DNA of 64,000 bases from Massilia sp. PDC64 (GTDB taxonomy: Bacteria; Pseudomonadota; Gammaproteobacteria; Burkholderiales; Burkholderiaceae_D). Every line of letters begins with the position of its first letter. Position 1 is the stretch's first letter. The position numbers and the translations under genes are program-made. The stretch covers positions 124,001 through 188,000 of the forward strand of contig NZ_FMZS01000013.1 in NCBI RefSeq assembly GCF_900101265.1, given 5' to 3'. The notes below the pieces were generated by a model. That model did not search any database. It saw nothing but the letters and a program-made list of their open reading frames with translations, and was not told the DNA's origin. Shown one piece after another: positions 24,542-33,467 of the stretch.

Positions 24542-26593
24542 ATGAAGCCTACATTGAAGATTGCATTATCGATGTCGCAGACACTGTTAGCCGGCACCGT
24601 AGTGGCCGCTTCCAGCCTGCTCTTCCTCGCGTCGCCCGATGTCGCGGCCCAGGCCGTTTCGCCGGGTACGACACCACCCACATCCGCCGCACCGACGGCG
24701 GTGCCTGCGCCCGTGGTCGCGCCCGGACCGCAATCGGACGCCAGCCGCGAACAGGACGAGATCTTCGCGCAACTGCGCGAGGCCGCCCGCAAGGGCGATG
24801 CCGATAAAGCCGCGGCGCTGGCGGCACGGTTGCCGGACTACGCGATTCCGTCGTACGTCGACTATTATCGGCTCAAACCGCGACTGCGCGACGCTTCCAA
24901 CGAGGAAATCCTGGATTTCCTGAAACGCTACGAAGGCAGCGCCATCGCCGACCGCCTGCGTAACGACTGGCTGCTGGAGCTCGGCCGCAAGCGCGACTGG
25001 GTCAACTTCGACCGCGAGCTGCCCCTGTTCGTCAAGAAAGACGATTACCAGGTCAAGTGCTATGCGTTACTGTCGCGCGCAGCGAAGGGACAGAACGTGG
25101 CGGCCGAGGCCCGTGTGCTGCTCGACAATCCGCCGCTGTACGGCGAAGCGTGCGCCGCGCTCGTCAACCAGCTCGTCCAGTCCGGCCAGTTCACGACCAA
25201 TGATTTGCTGGCCCAGTTGCGCCTGGCGGGCGAGATGCACGCGACGGGACCGTCGCGCCGCACGGCGCTGCTGCTGGGCGCGTCCGACACGCGCGCGGCG
25301 CAGGCCGTCGACCTGCCGGCCGTCGCGATGGCGCGCGGCATCGGCACCACGCGCGCGGATCACGAGATCTACCTCGTCGCCATCGGCCGCATGGCGCGCA
25401 CGAGCCTGAAGCTGGCGACGGTGGCGCTGAACAAGAACGCATCGAAACTGTCGCCCGAGGAAAGGGCGATCGGCTGGGCGAACATCGCGCTGGCCGCGTC
25501 GCTGACCCTGGCGCCCGAGGCGTACGACGACTGGAAGAAGGCGGAAGGCGCGCCGCTGACATGGAACCAGCTGGAGTGGAAGACGCGCATCGCGCTGCGC
25601 CGCGGCGACTGGAGGACGGTGCGTGCGACGATCGAGGCGATGCCCTCCCACCAGCATGACGAGCCCGTCTGGACGTACTGGCTGGGCCGCGCCCTGCAGG
25701 CCGAAGGCCGGCGCGAGGATGCGCAGGCGCTGTTCCGCCGCATCGCCGACCAGAACAGTTTTTATGGCCAGCTGGCGATGGAAGAGCTGGGCATGCAGAT
25801 CAGCATCCCGCCCAGTGCGGCGCCCCCGACGCCGGCCGAGCTGGCGCAGGTGGCCGCGAATCCCGGTTTCAAGCGCGCGCTGAAATTCTTTTCGATGCGC
25901 ATGCGCTTCGAAGGCACGCGCGAGTGGAACTGGGCGCTCAACGGGTTCACGGAACGCCAGTTGCTGGCCGCCGCCGAGTTCGCGCGCCAGAACGATATCC
26001 TCGACCGCATGCTGTCCACGTCGGAACGCACGCGCACCGAGTTCGACTACACCCAGCGCTTCCCGGCGCCGCACAACGACATCCTGCATCCGACGGCGCA
26101 GGGTCTCGGCCTCGACCAGGCGTGGGTCTACGGTCTCATCCGCCAGGAGTCGCGCTTCGTCACGGATGCGCAGTCGGGCGTGGGCGCGTCCGGGCTGATG
26201 CAGGTGATGCCGTCGACCGGTAAATGGGTGGCGGAAAAGATCGGCCTGACGGACTACGGCCACGGCATGCTCAGCGATATCCGCACGAACATCGTGCTCG
26301 GCACCAATTACCTGAACATGGTGCTGAACAATGCGGAAGGCTCGCAGGTGCTGGCGACGGCTGCCTACAACGCGGGGCCGGGGCGGGCGCGCACGTGGCG
26401 CGGGCTGTTGACGGCGCCGATGGAAGGGGCGGTGTTCGTCGAGACGATCCCGTTCGAGGAAACACGAACCTACGTGCGCAACGTGATGTCGAACGCGACG
26501 AACTATGCCGCGCTGTTCGAAAAACGTCCGCAATCGCTCAAGGCGCGCCTGGGCACGATCACGCCGCGCGGCGGAGGCCTCGGCCTTCCTTAA
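24542..26593 (+). CDS. Soluble lytic murein transglycosylase (Slt70-like)
   Basis: Periplasmic muramidase that cleaves peptidoglycan glycan strands with 1,6-anhydro ends. It has 683 residues (E. coli Slt 645). It has an N-terminal signal-like segment (MSQTLLAGTVVAASSLLFLA), then a long alpha-helical superhelix (about 85-495). The catalytic Slt domain carries YGLIRQESRFVTDAQSGVGA (Glu of QESRF is catalytic), then GLMQVMPSTGKWV and NYLNMVLNN and AAYNAGPGRARTW. The start is ATG 24542, or ATG 24533 three codons earlier. Confidence 0.92.
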   Translation: MKPTLKIALSMSQTLLAGTVVAASSLLFLASPDVAAQAVSPGTTPPTSAAPTAVPAPVVAPGPQSDASREQDEIFAQLREAARKGDADKAAALAARLPDYAIPSYVDYYRLKPRLRDASNEEILDFLKRYEGSAIADRLRNDWLLELGRKRDWVNFDRELPLFVKKDDYQVKCYALLSRAAKGQNVAAEARVLLDNPPLYGEACAALVNQLVQSGQFTTNDLLAQLRLAGEMHATGPSRRTALLLGASDTRAAQAVDLPAVAMARGIGTTRADHEIYLVAIGRMARTSLKLATVALNKNASKLSPEERAIGWANIALAASLTLAPEAYDDWKKAEGAPLTWNQLEWKTRIALRRGDWRTVRATIEAMPSHQHDEPVWTYWLGRALQAEGRREDAQALFRRIADQNSFYGQLAMEELGMQISIPPSAAPPTPAELAQVAANPGFKRALKFFSMRMRFEGTREWNWALNGFTERQLLAAAEFARQNDILDRMLSTSERTRTEFDYTQRFPAPHNDILHPTAQGLGLDQAWVYGLIRQESRFVTDAQSGVGASGLMQVMPSTGKWVAEKIGLTDYGHGMLSDIRTNIVLGTNYLNMVLNNAEGSQVLATAAYNAGPGRARTWRGLLTAPMEGAVFVETIPFEETRTYVRNVMSNATNYAALFEKRPQSLKARLGTITPRGGGLGLP

Positions 26594-26610
26594 TCCAACA
26601 GGAGACGGGC

Positions 26611-27576
26611 ATGCACGCGCAGTCGGTCGTTTTATTCGGCGGAACCGGGTTCATCGGCAGCCACCTGGCGGCCAGGCTGTCGGAGCACGCCATCGACATC
26701 GTCGTGCCCACGCGGCACGAAAGCCACGCGATGCACCTGATGCCGCTGGGCGTCGACATCGTGCAGGCGGATCCGTACGACGACGCAGCGCTCCGCAAGC
26801 TCGTGGCGGGTCGCGATGCCGTCATCAACCTGGTCGGCATCCTCCATTCGCGCCGCGGCGATTCGTACGGGCCGGATTTCCGCCGTGCCCACGTCGACCT
26901 GCCGCGCCGCATTGCCGCCGCCTGCGCGGCCGAGGGCGTGCCGCGCTACTTGCACATGAGCGCGCTGGGCGCGGACCGCAACGGCCCGTCGATGTACCAG
27001 CGCTCGAAGGCCGACGGCGAAGCGGCCGCGGCGAGCCAGTCCAGCGTCGCGGCGACGATCTTCCGGCCGTCCGTCGTGTTCGGCCCGGAAGACAAATTTC
27101 TCAACATGTTCGCGCGCCTGCAGCGCCACCTGCCCGTCGTCCCGCTCGCCTGCGCGCACGCGCGCTTCCAGCCCGTGTACGTGGGCGACGTGGCGGAGGC
27201 GTTCGTGCGTGCGCTGCTCGATCCGCACACGGCCGGACTCACGTACGAACTGGGCGGGCCCCAGGTGTATGAACTGGGCGATCTGGTGCGGCTGGCGGGG
27301 CGCTATGCCGGCCACGAGCGCAAGATCGTCCCGTTGCCGGACGCGCTCGCGCGGCTGCAGGCGCTGTTCTTCGAGCTGCTGCCGGGCGAGCCAATCATCA
27401 CGCGCGACAACCTCGATTCGATGAAGGTGGACAACATCGTCCAGCCGTCCAGGGACAATAAAGTCTTGACAACAGCGGCGCTGGGAATCAAGCTCACGGC
27501 GCTCGAGGCCGTCGCGCCGCAGTACCTGGCGCCGCCCGGCGGACTCGACGTCCTGCGCGCCCGTGCCGGACGCTGA
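26611..27576 (+). CDS. NDUFA9-like NAD(P)-binding atypical SDR protein
   Basis: A 321-residue Rossmann-fold protein of the atypical SDR type (complex I NDUFA9 subunit family). The dinucleotide motif GGTGFIGSHLA is at residues 9-19, and YLHMSALGAD and the YQRSKADGE active-site-like segment follow. In proteobacteria these proteins are annotated as NADH-binding or nucleoside-sugar epimerase-like, and I cannot assign a substrate. AGGAG lies 7 nt before the ATG. It follows the transglycosylase by 17 nt and leads into GST and cca, so the four genes are likely co-transcribed. Confidence 0.85.
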   Translation: MHAQSVVLFGGTGFIGSHLAARLSEHAIDIVVPTRHESHAMHLMPLGVDIVQADPYDDAALRKLVAGRDAVINLVGILHSRRGDSYGPDFRRAHVDLPRRIAAACAAEGVPRYLHMSALGADRNGPSMYQRSKADGEAAAASQSSVAATIFRPSVVFGPEDKFLNMFARLQRHLPVVPLACAHARFQPVYVGDVAEAFVRALLDPHTAGLTYELGGPQVYELGDLVRLAGRYAGHERKIVPLPDALARLQALFFELLPGEPIITRDNLDSMKVDNIVQPSRDNKVLTTAALGIKLTALEAVAPQYLAPPGGLDVLRARAGR

Positions 27577-27597
27577 CCTCAACGATCACGCCACACC

Positions 27598-28314
27598 ATG
27601 CAGACTCTCGAACTCGACCCGACATTGACGCAGACCCTCGACAACGCACGCCAGGCTGGCCTGACCCTGGTCATCGGTAACAAAAATTACTCTTCCTGGT
27701 CGATGCGGCCGTGGGTGGCGCTCGTCGCCGCCGGCATCCCGTTCACGGAAGTGCGCGTCCTGCTCGACCAGCCGGACACGGCGACCAACATCGCGCAGTA
27801 CTCGGCTGCCGGCCGCGTACCCGTCCTGCTGGCCGGCGAGATGACGATCTGGGACAGTCTCGCCATCTGCGAATACGTGGCCGAGCAATTCCCTGAGAAG
27901 CATCTGTGGCCGCAGGACGTGGCCGCCCGTGCCATGGCCCGTTCCGTCGTGGCCGAGATGCATTCCGGTTTCGCCGACCTGCGCTCGGCAATGTCGATGA
28001 ACATCAAGGCGCGCCTGCCGGGCCGCGGCCGCACGCCGGGCGCCCAGGCCGACATCGGCCGCATCTGCGAGATCTGGGAAGAGTGCCTGTCGCGCTTCGG
28101 CCACCATAATTTCCTGTTCGGCGATTTCTCCATCGCCGATGCCTTCTTCGCGCCCGTCGTCATGCGCTTCCAGACCTATGGCGTGGCGCTGGCGCCCGCG
28201 CTGCAGGCGTATTGCGCGCGCATGCTCGCCCACCCGGCCGTGGCACGCTGGGTCGAGGAGGCGATGGCGGAAACCGAGATCGCCGGCGCCCACGAAGACG
28301 AGTTGCCGGACTGA
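27598..28314 (+). CDS. Glutathione S-transferase family protein
   Basis: A 238-residue GST. Thioredoxin-like N-domain (about 22-100) begins TLVIGNKNYSSWSMRPWVAL, with Ser residues near the glutathione thiol site and the cis-Pro loop GRVPVLLAGEMTIWDSLAI. The helical C-domain (about 110-225) includes NFLFGDFSIADAFFAPVV. Likely a cytosolic glutathione-dependent detoxification or thiol-transfer enzyme; the class is not clear. The stop TGA overlaps the cca start by 1 nt. Confidence 0.88.
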   Translation: MQTLELDPTLTQTLDNARQAGLTLVIGNKNYSSWSMRPWVALVAAGIPFTEVRVLLDQPDTATNIAQYSAAGRVPVLLAGEMTIWDSLAICEYVAEQFPEKHLWPQDVAARAMARSVVAEMHSGFADLRSAMSMNIKARLPGRGRTPGAQADIGRICEIWEECLSRFGHHNFLFGDFSIADAFFAPVVMRFQTYGVALAPALQAYCARMLAHPAVARWVEEAMAETEIAGAHEDELPD

Positions 28315-29558
28315 TGGCAATGCAGGCGTACGTCGTCGGCGGCGCCGTCCGCGATGAGTTGCTGGGCCTGCCCGTGCAGGACCACGACTGGGTCGTCGTC
28401 GGCGCCACGCCCGAGGACATGATCGCCAAGGGGTTCCGTCCCGTCGGCAAGGATTTCCCCGTGTTCCTCCATCCGGACACGCACGAGGAATACGCGCTCG
28501 CCCGCACCGAGCGCAAGACGGCGCCCGGCTACCACGGCTTCGTGTTCCACACGGCGCCGGACGTGAAGCTGGAAGACGACCTGGTCCGGCGCGACCTGAC
28601 CATCAACGCGATGGCACGCGCCGAGGACGGCACCATCGTCGATCCGTACGGCGGCTTGCAGGATTTGCAGGATCGCGTGTTCCGCCACGTGTCGCCCGCG
28701 TTTGCCGAAGACCCGGTGCGCATCCTGCGCCTGGCCCGCTTCGCCGCGCGTTTCCCGGATTTTACGGTGGCCGACACGACGCTCGCGCTGATGCGCCAGA
28801 TGGTCGAGGCCGGCGAAGTGGATGCGCTCGTGCCGGAGCGCGTGTGGCAGGAACTCTCGCGCGGGCTGATGGAGCAAAAGCCGTCGCGCATGCTGGCCGT
28901 GCTGCGCGACTGCGGCGCGCTGGCGCGCATCCTGCCCGAGCTGGACGCGCTGTGGGGCGTGCCGCAGCCGCCGCTGCACCATCCCGAAGTCGATACCGGC
29001 GTGCACATGATGCTCGTGATCGACTACGCGGCCGAACGGGGCTACGACCTGCCCGTGCGCTTTGCCGCGCTGATGCACGACCTGGGTAAAGGCAGGACCC
29101 CGCCCGAGCACTGGCCGAAGCACCACGGCCACGAAGGCATGGGACCGCGCCTGATCACGGAACTGAGCAAGCGCCTGCGCGTGCCGACGGACTGCCGCGA
29201 CCTGGCCGTGATGACGGCGCGCGAGCACGGCAACGTCAGTCGCGCGCTCGAGCTGCGGCCGAACACGATCGTGACGTTGTTCGAACGCTGCGACGCGTTC
29301 CGCAAGCCGGACCGCTTCGCGCAGATGCTGCTCGCGTCCGAATGCGATGCACGTGGGCGCGGCGACGAGAACCATGAAATGCGCAGCCGCGACTATCCGC
29401 AGGCGCCTTACCTGCTGCGCGCGCTGGAGGCAGCGCGCGGCGTGAACGCGGGCGAGGTCGCCGCACGCTACGCCGAAAATCGCGAGAAGATCCCGGAAGC
29501 CGTGCACGCGGCCCGGGTGAGCGCCGTGAAGGCGGCGCTGGGCGACGTGCGCGACTGA
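28314..29558 (+). CDS. cca: Multifunctional CCA-adding tRNA nucleotidyltransferase
   Basis: Adds and repairs the 3' CCA of tRNA; class II enzyme with fused HD phosphohydrolase. It has 414 residues (E. coli 412). The Gly-rich start MAMQAYVVGGAVRDELLGLP, DHDWVVVG, RRDLTINAMA and PERVWQELSRGL are typical. The HD domain is marked by FAALMHDLGKGRTPPEHWP. The start ATG 28314 shares the last base of the GST stop, giving one-nucleotide overlap. Converges with the GGDEF gene after one nucleotide. Confidence 0.96.
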   Translation: MAMQAYVVGGAVRDELLGLPVQDHDWVVVGATPEDMIAKGFRPVGKDFPVFLHPDTHEEYALARTERKTAPGYHGFVFHTAPDVKLEDDLVRRDLTINAMARAEDGTIVDPYGGLQDLQDRVFRHVSPAFAEDPVRILRLARFAARFPDFTVADTTLALMRQMVEAGEVDALVPERVWQELSRGLMEQKPSRMLAVLRDCGALARILPELDALWGVPQPPLHHPEVDTGVHMMLVIDYAAERGYDLPVRFAALMHDLGKGRTPPEHWPKHHGHEGMGPRLITELSKRLRVPTDCRDLAVMTAREHGNVSRALELRPNTIVTLFERCDAFRKPDRFAQMLLASECDARGRGDENHEMRSRDYPQAPYLLRALEAARGVNAGEVAARYAENREKIPEAVHAARVSAVKAALGDVRD

Positions 29559-29559
29559 A

Positions 29560-32500
29560 TCAGGCCGCGACGTCCTCGGCCTCGAACCTGCACCACGTGT
29601 CGCGGCCCGCTTCCTTGGCGCAGTACAGCGCCGTATCGGCTTTCTTGTATAGCGCGTCCGTGTCGATCCCGTCCCGCCAGGCCACGGCGGCGCCGATGCT
29701 GGCGCTGATGTGCATGGCGTGCGTGCCGAACGCGATCGGCGCGCGCATCGAGTCGACGATGCGCTGGGCCACGTCGCCGACGATGGCGTCGCTGGCGGGC
29801 GTCAGCAGAACGGCGAATTCGTCGCCGCCCAGGCGTGCCACGCAGTCGGTCTGGCGCACGGCCGCACGCAGGCGCTCCGCCGCCGCGACGAGCAACGCGT
29901 CGCCCGCATCGTGGCCGAGCGTATCGTTGATGTGCTTGAAGCGGTCCAGGTCGATCAGGAGCAGCGCGAACGGCTCGCCGCTGCGCCACGCAAGGGCGGC
30001 CAGGCGGTGCAGTTCGTCGTTGAAGCGGCGCCGGTTCGGCAGGTCCGTCAACGCGTCGTTGTAGGCCATGGTTTCCAGCTGCAACTGGGTCGCGCGCAGC
30101 TCGGCGGTGCGGCTGGCGACCACCGCCTCCAGCTCGCGCTGGCGCCGGCGCAGCAACGACGTGCGGGCCTGCACGAGGGCGGCGAGGAGGGCCAGCACGG
30201 CGAGCGCACCCAGCGCCCGCACCCAGGCCAGCTGGTGCCAGGCGGGCAGCACGCGGACCGGCAGTTCCAGGTGGACGGCATCGTCGGCGTCGCCGGCGGC
30301 GCGCACGCGCAGGCGGTAGTTCCCCGGCGGCAGGTTGTTGTAGCTGGCGCGGCGCACGGCCGTGTCCGCATCGATCCATGCGGTGTCGAAGCCCTCGAGC
30401 TGGTAGGCGTAATGGCGGTGCTCGGCCGGCATGTAATCCAGGGCCGCGAACTCGACCGTGAAACCCCGTTCGCGATCGGCGGGGGCGACGGTCAGCGCGG
30501 CGGGCTCGCCGGCCGACGCGCCTGGCGCAAGCGCGCGGATCGCACGCCCGCCGAGCATCAGTTGCGTGATGGCGAGCGGCGGCTGGGGCCGGCGCGTGTC
30601 CAGCCGGTCGGGGAACACGACGGAGAGGCCGGTGAAACCGCCGAACAGCACTTCGCCGTCATGCCCCAGCGCGCCCGAACTGGTCCAGTAGCTCGGCACG
30701 TGGGCGCCGTCGGCCTCGCCCAGCCGGCGGACCTGCAAGGTGTCGGGATGCACGCCGGCCAGGCCGAGGTCGGTGCTCAGCCAGATGTGTCCGCTGCGGT
30801 CCTGCACCAGCATGTTGACGCTGTTGTCGGGCAGGCCGTCGGCCGTCGTCAGGCGCCGGAACCAGCGCCGTCCGCTCGCATCGGTGCGGTCCAGGATGGC
30901 GATGCCGTTGCCGAACGAGGACACCCACAGGCGCCCCGTGCGGTCGATGAGCAGGGAGGAGACAAAGCCGTTCGGCGTGCGCGTACGGTCGGCGTTGTCG
31001 GTCGGCAGGCGCTCCACCGTCGTGCCGTCCCGGTCCAGGCGCACGACGCCGCGCCGGGTGCCGATCCAGACAGTACCGTCCGCGAGCGGCAGCAGGGCGG
31101 TGACGCGGCGGTCGCCCAGCGCCTCGTCCTCATGGCGCAGTACGGTTGCCGGGCCGGCGGATGCCGGCCGCACCGCCCACACCCCGTCCAGTCCGCCCAG
31201 CCACAGGACGTCGTCCCGCCAGGCGAGGGCCCAGACGGACGCGTCGGGACGGCGCCCGGCGATCTCGACGCGCCGCACGGCGCCCCCGCTGCCGTCGCTG
31301 TGATAGAGCCCTTGCTGGGTGCCGATGTAGACGCCGCCGTCCGGCGCGTTCGCCATGCCGAGCACCCGGCCCTTGGGCAGGGCGCTGCCGCCCGCCGCGA
31401 TCTCGGCCGCCGCGCCGGTGTGCGGGTCGACGATGCTCACGCCACCGCCGGGGACGCTCAGCCATACCTTGCCGTCCGGACGGGGCAGCAGGTGATAAAT
31501 GTTGAGGCCGGTAATGCTGCCGATCGTCCGCACCGTCACGATGCCGCGCGCGCGGGGATCGTGCTGGCTCAGGGTGCCGCCCGTGGCGACGAAGATCTGG
31601 CCGCCGCGCTCGCGCAGCATCGCGAGGATCTCGTCGCTGCGCAGGCTGTCCGGCACGTCGCCGCGATAGCGCAGGCGCCGTGTCGTCCATTGGCGCACGT
31701 CGACCTCGACGATGCCGCCGCTCTCCGTGCCGAGCCAGACGGTATCGTCCTCCTTCTGCACGATCGAGAACACGCGCTCGCCCTGCAACGTGGCTTGCGC
31801 GCCCTGTTCCACGATGGGGCGGGGCGCCGCGCCCCGCGTGGCGATGACGAAGGCCCCGTGGGTGCGGGTGCCGATCCATATGCGGCCCGCGTTGTCCTGG
31901 TACAGGGAATTGATCGATGGTTCGGTCGGCAGCCCGAGGTGCACGACCTCCAGCCGGTCGTGGTCGCCGGACCGGTAGAACAGGCCTTCGCGGGTGCCGA
32001 TCCACAGGCCACCCTGGCGGTCGCGCAGCAGCACGTCGACCCCGTCCGCCGGCAGCACGGGCGCCGCCAGCTGCGGGACGCCGCTGGCGGCGCGGTGGAC
32101 CTTGCCGCCGGCATCGACGCGCTCCAGTCCCGCGCCGGTGCCCACCCAGACGCCGCCGGTGCCATCGTCGACGATGCTGGACACGCGTGCATGGTCCAGG
32201 CCGCCCGGGCCTGCCGGAATGGTCACGAAGCGATCGCGCGCGGCGTCGTAGCGCGCCAGGCCGCCCGCGCTCGTGCCGATCCACAGTCGGCCGTCGCTGT
32301 CCGTGTGTACGCTCTGAATATAGCCGTCCGGCAGGCTACCTTCCCGCTCGGGATTGGCCACGTAGCGCCGCAACCGGAAACCGTCCCAGCGTACCAGGCC
32401 CGTCTGCGTACCCAGCCAGATGAAGCCCTGGCGGTCCTGGGCGAGCGACGTCCCGAAACGCAGGGGTTCTTCGGTGTGATGCCGGAACGATACGTGAGAA

Positions 32501-32610
32501 AATGGTTGCCAGGCTACGGGGGCATCCGCCGCGGCCGCGGTGGACGAAAAGCACATCAGCATGCCAATCCAGAACATCACGCACGGCAGGGCTTGGCGAA
32601 AAAATGACAT
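29560..32610 (-). CDS. Propeller-containing (Reg_prop/YYY) membrane-bound diguanylate cyclase
   Basis: A 1016-residue sensor enzyme. The N-terminal signal (about 1-28) is followed by a periplasmic region with about a dozen beta-propeller units (GRLWIGTSAGGLARYD, GRIWIGTRTHGAFVI, GHIWLSTDLGLAGVH), then a Y_Y_Y domain (LEGFDTAWIDADTAVRRASY). A single membrane helix (ALGALAVLALLAALVQA), a coiled-coil linker and a GGDEF domain complete it. The active site LGGDEFAVLL is intact at about 928-932, and the inhibitory I-site RQTD lies 5 residues before it. Cyclic di-GMP synthesis should therefore respond to a periplasmic signal. It starts at ATG 32610, not the longer frame extending to 32817. Confidence 0.9.
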   Translation of the reverse strand: MSFFRQALPCVMFWIGMLMCFSSTAAAADAPVAWQPFSHVSFRHHTEEPLRFGTSLAQDRQGFIWLGTQTGLVRWDGFRLRRYVANPEREGSLPDGYIQSVHTDSDGRLWIGTSAGGLARYDAARDRFVTIPAGPGGLDHARVSSIVDDGTGGVWVGTGAGLERVDAGGKVHRAASGVPQLAAPVLPADGVDVLLRDRQGGLWIGTREGLFYRSGDHDRLEVVHLGLPTEPSINSLYQDNAGRIWIGTRTHGAFVIATRGAAPRPIVEQGAQATLQGERVFSIVQKEDDTVWLGTESGGIVEVDVRQWTTRRLRYRGDVPDSLRSDEILAMLRERGGQIFVATGGTLSQHDPRARGIVTVRTIGSITGLNIYHLLPRPDGKVWLSVPGGGVSIVDPHTGAAAEIAAGGSALPKGRVLGMANAPDGGVYIGTQQGLYHSDGSGGAVRRVEIAGRRPDASVWALAWRDDVLWLGGLDGVWAVRPASAGPATVLRHEDEALGDRRVTALLPLADGTVWIGTRRGVVRLDRDGTTVERLPTDNADRTRTPNGFVSSLLIDRTGRLWVSSFGNGIAILDRTDASGRRWFRRLTTADGLPDNSVNMLVQDRSGHIWLSTDLGLAGVHPDTLQVRRLGEADGAHVPSYWTSSGALGHDGEVLFGGFTGLSVVFPDRLDTRRPQPPLAITQLMLGGRAIRALAPGASAGEPAALTVAPADRERGFTVEFAALDYMPAEHRHYAYQLEGFDTAWIDADTAVRRASYNNLPPGNYRLRVRAAGDADDAVHLELPVRVLPAWHQLAWVRALGALAVLALLAALVQARTSLLRRRQRELEAVVASRTAELRATQLQLETMAYNDALTDLPNRRRFNDELHRLAALAWRSGEPFALLLIDLDRFKHINDTLGHDAGDALLVAAAERLRAAVRQTDCVARLGGDEFAVLLTPASDAIVGDVAQRIVDSMRAPIAFGTHAMHISASIGAAVAWRDGIDTDALYKKADTALYCAKEAGRDTWCRFEAEDVAA

Positions 32611-32801
32611 GGGGCATGCTCGGTTTCTGTACGGAATCAAGTATATGCCCGCTTTACCCTTGGTATTCCGTTCGCAGCGATCATTGATCAAATTCTGTTG
32701 TATTGGCGCAAGAATACATGCGAATAGCATGTCTTTTCTGCACGAGATCGTTGAATTCGGTAAAATCCTGGCATTTGTTGCAGTGCACAAAAAAGAACCC
32801 C

Positions 32802-33461
32802 ATGCAGGATAATCCACTCCGCCGCTGGCTGAACCACCTGATCAAGAAGAAGGGGCAAGCCGTACTGGTCAAGGCGCTGGGCAAGCGCGACCGGCGCCGG
32901 ATCCTGCGCCACTTCCTCGCCCTCGACCGGGACGACCGTCTGCTGCGCTTCGGCAGCGTGCTGCCGGACGAGCAGGTCGAGGCCTATGTCGCCAGGCTCG
33001 ATTTTGCGAAGGACATCGTGTTCGGCGTCTACAACGGGCGGTTCCAGCTGGTGGGCGTCGGCCACCTCGCGTTCACGTCGCGCGAGGCGCATCCGGACAG
33101 CATCCATTACACGGACAAGGAAAAGGTGGCCGAGTTCGGCGTCTCCGTCTCGAAATCGGCGCGGGGGCAGGGCGTCGGCACGCGGCTGTTCGAACGGGCT
33201 GCCATCCACTGCCGCAATTCCGACGTCGACACGCTGTACATGCAATGCCTGTCGTCGAACCGCACGATGATGCACATCGCTAAGAAGGCCGGCATGGAGA
33301 TCCGCCGCGAATACGGCGAGGCGGACGCCCACCTGCACCTGCCGCCGCCCAGTCCGGGCAGCGTCCTCGCGGAGGCGCTGGAAGAGCAGTTCGCCAAGAT
33401 CGATTACACGGTCAAGGCGAATGCGCGCGCGGCCGTCAAATGGTTCCGGCCGAAGCGCTGA
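32802..33461 (+). CDS. GNAT-family N-acetyltransferase
   Basis: A 219-residue protein with a central GNAT fold. The acetyl-CoA motif is VAEFGVSVSKSARGQGVGTRLFERAAIHC, with RGQGVG as the P-loop-like element, and the later strand is DTLYMQCLSSNRTMMHIAKKAGM. The N-terminus is basic (RRWLNHLIKKKGQA) and the C-terminus reaches VKWFRPKR. Substrate cannot be assigned. It starts at ATG 32802 and is divergent from the GGDEF gene across an AT-rich 191-bp region (32611-32801) where I see no certain promoter. Converges with the LacI gene 6 nt away. Confidence 0.85.
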   Translation: MQDNPLRRWLNHLIKKKGQAVLVKALGKRDRRRILRHFLALDRDDRLLRFGSVLPDEQVEAYVARLDFAKDIVFGVYNGRFQLVGVGHLAFTSREAHPDSIHYTDKEKVAEFGVSVSKSARGQGVGTRLFERAAIHCRNSDVDTLYMQCLSSNRTMMHIAKKAGMEIRREYGEADAHLHLPPPSPGSVLAEALEEQFAKIDYTVKANARAAVKWFRPKR

Positions 33462-33467
33462 ACGTTC

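Noticed and set aside
29710..32607. Plus-strand frame of about 960 codons opposite the GGDEF gene
   Set aside because: Antisense shadow. The minus-strand gene has intact propeller, YYY and GGDEF motifs.
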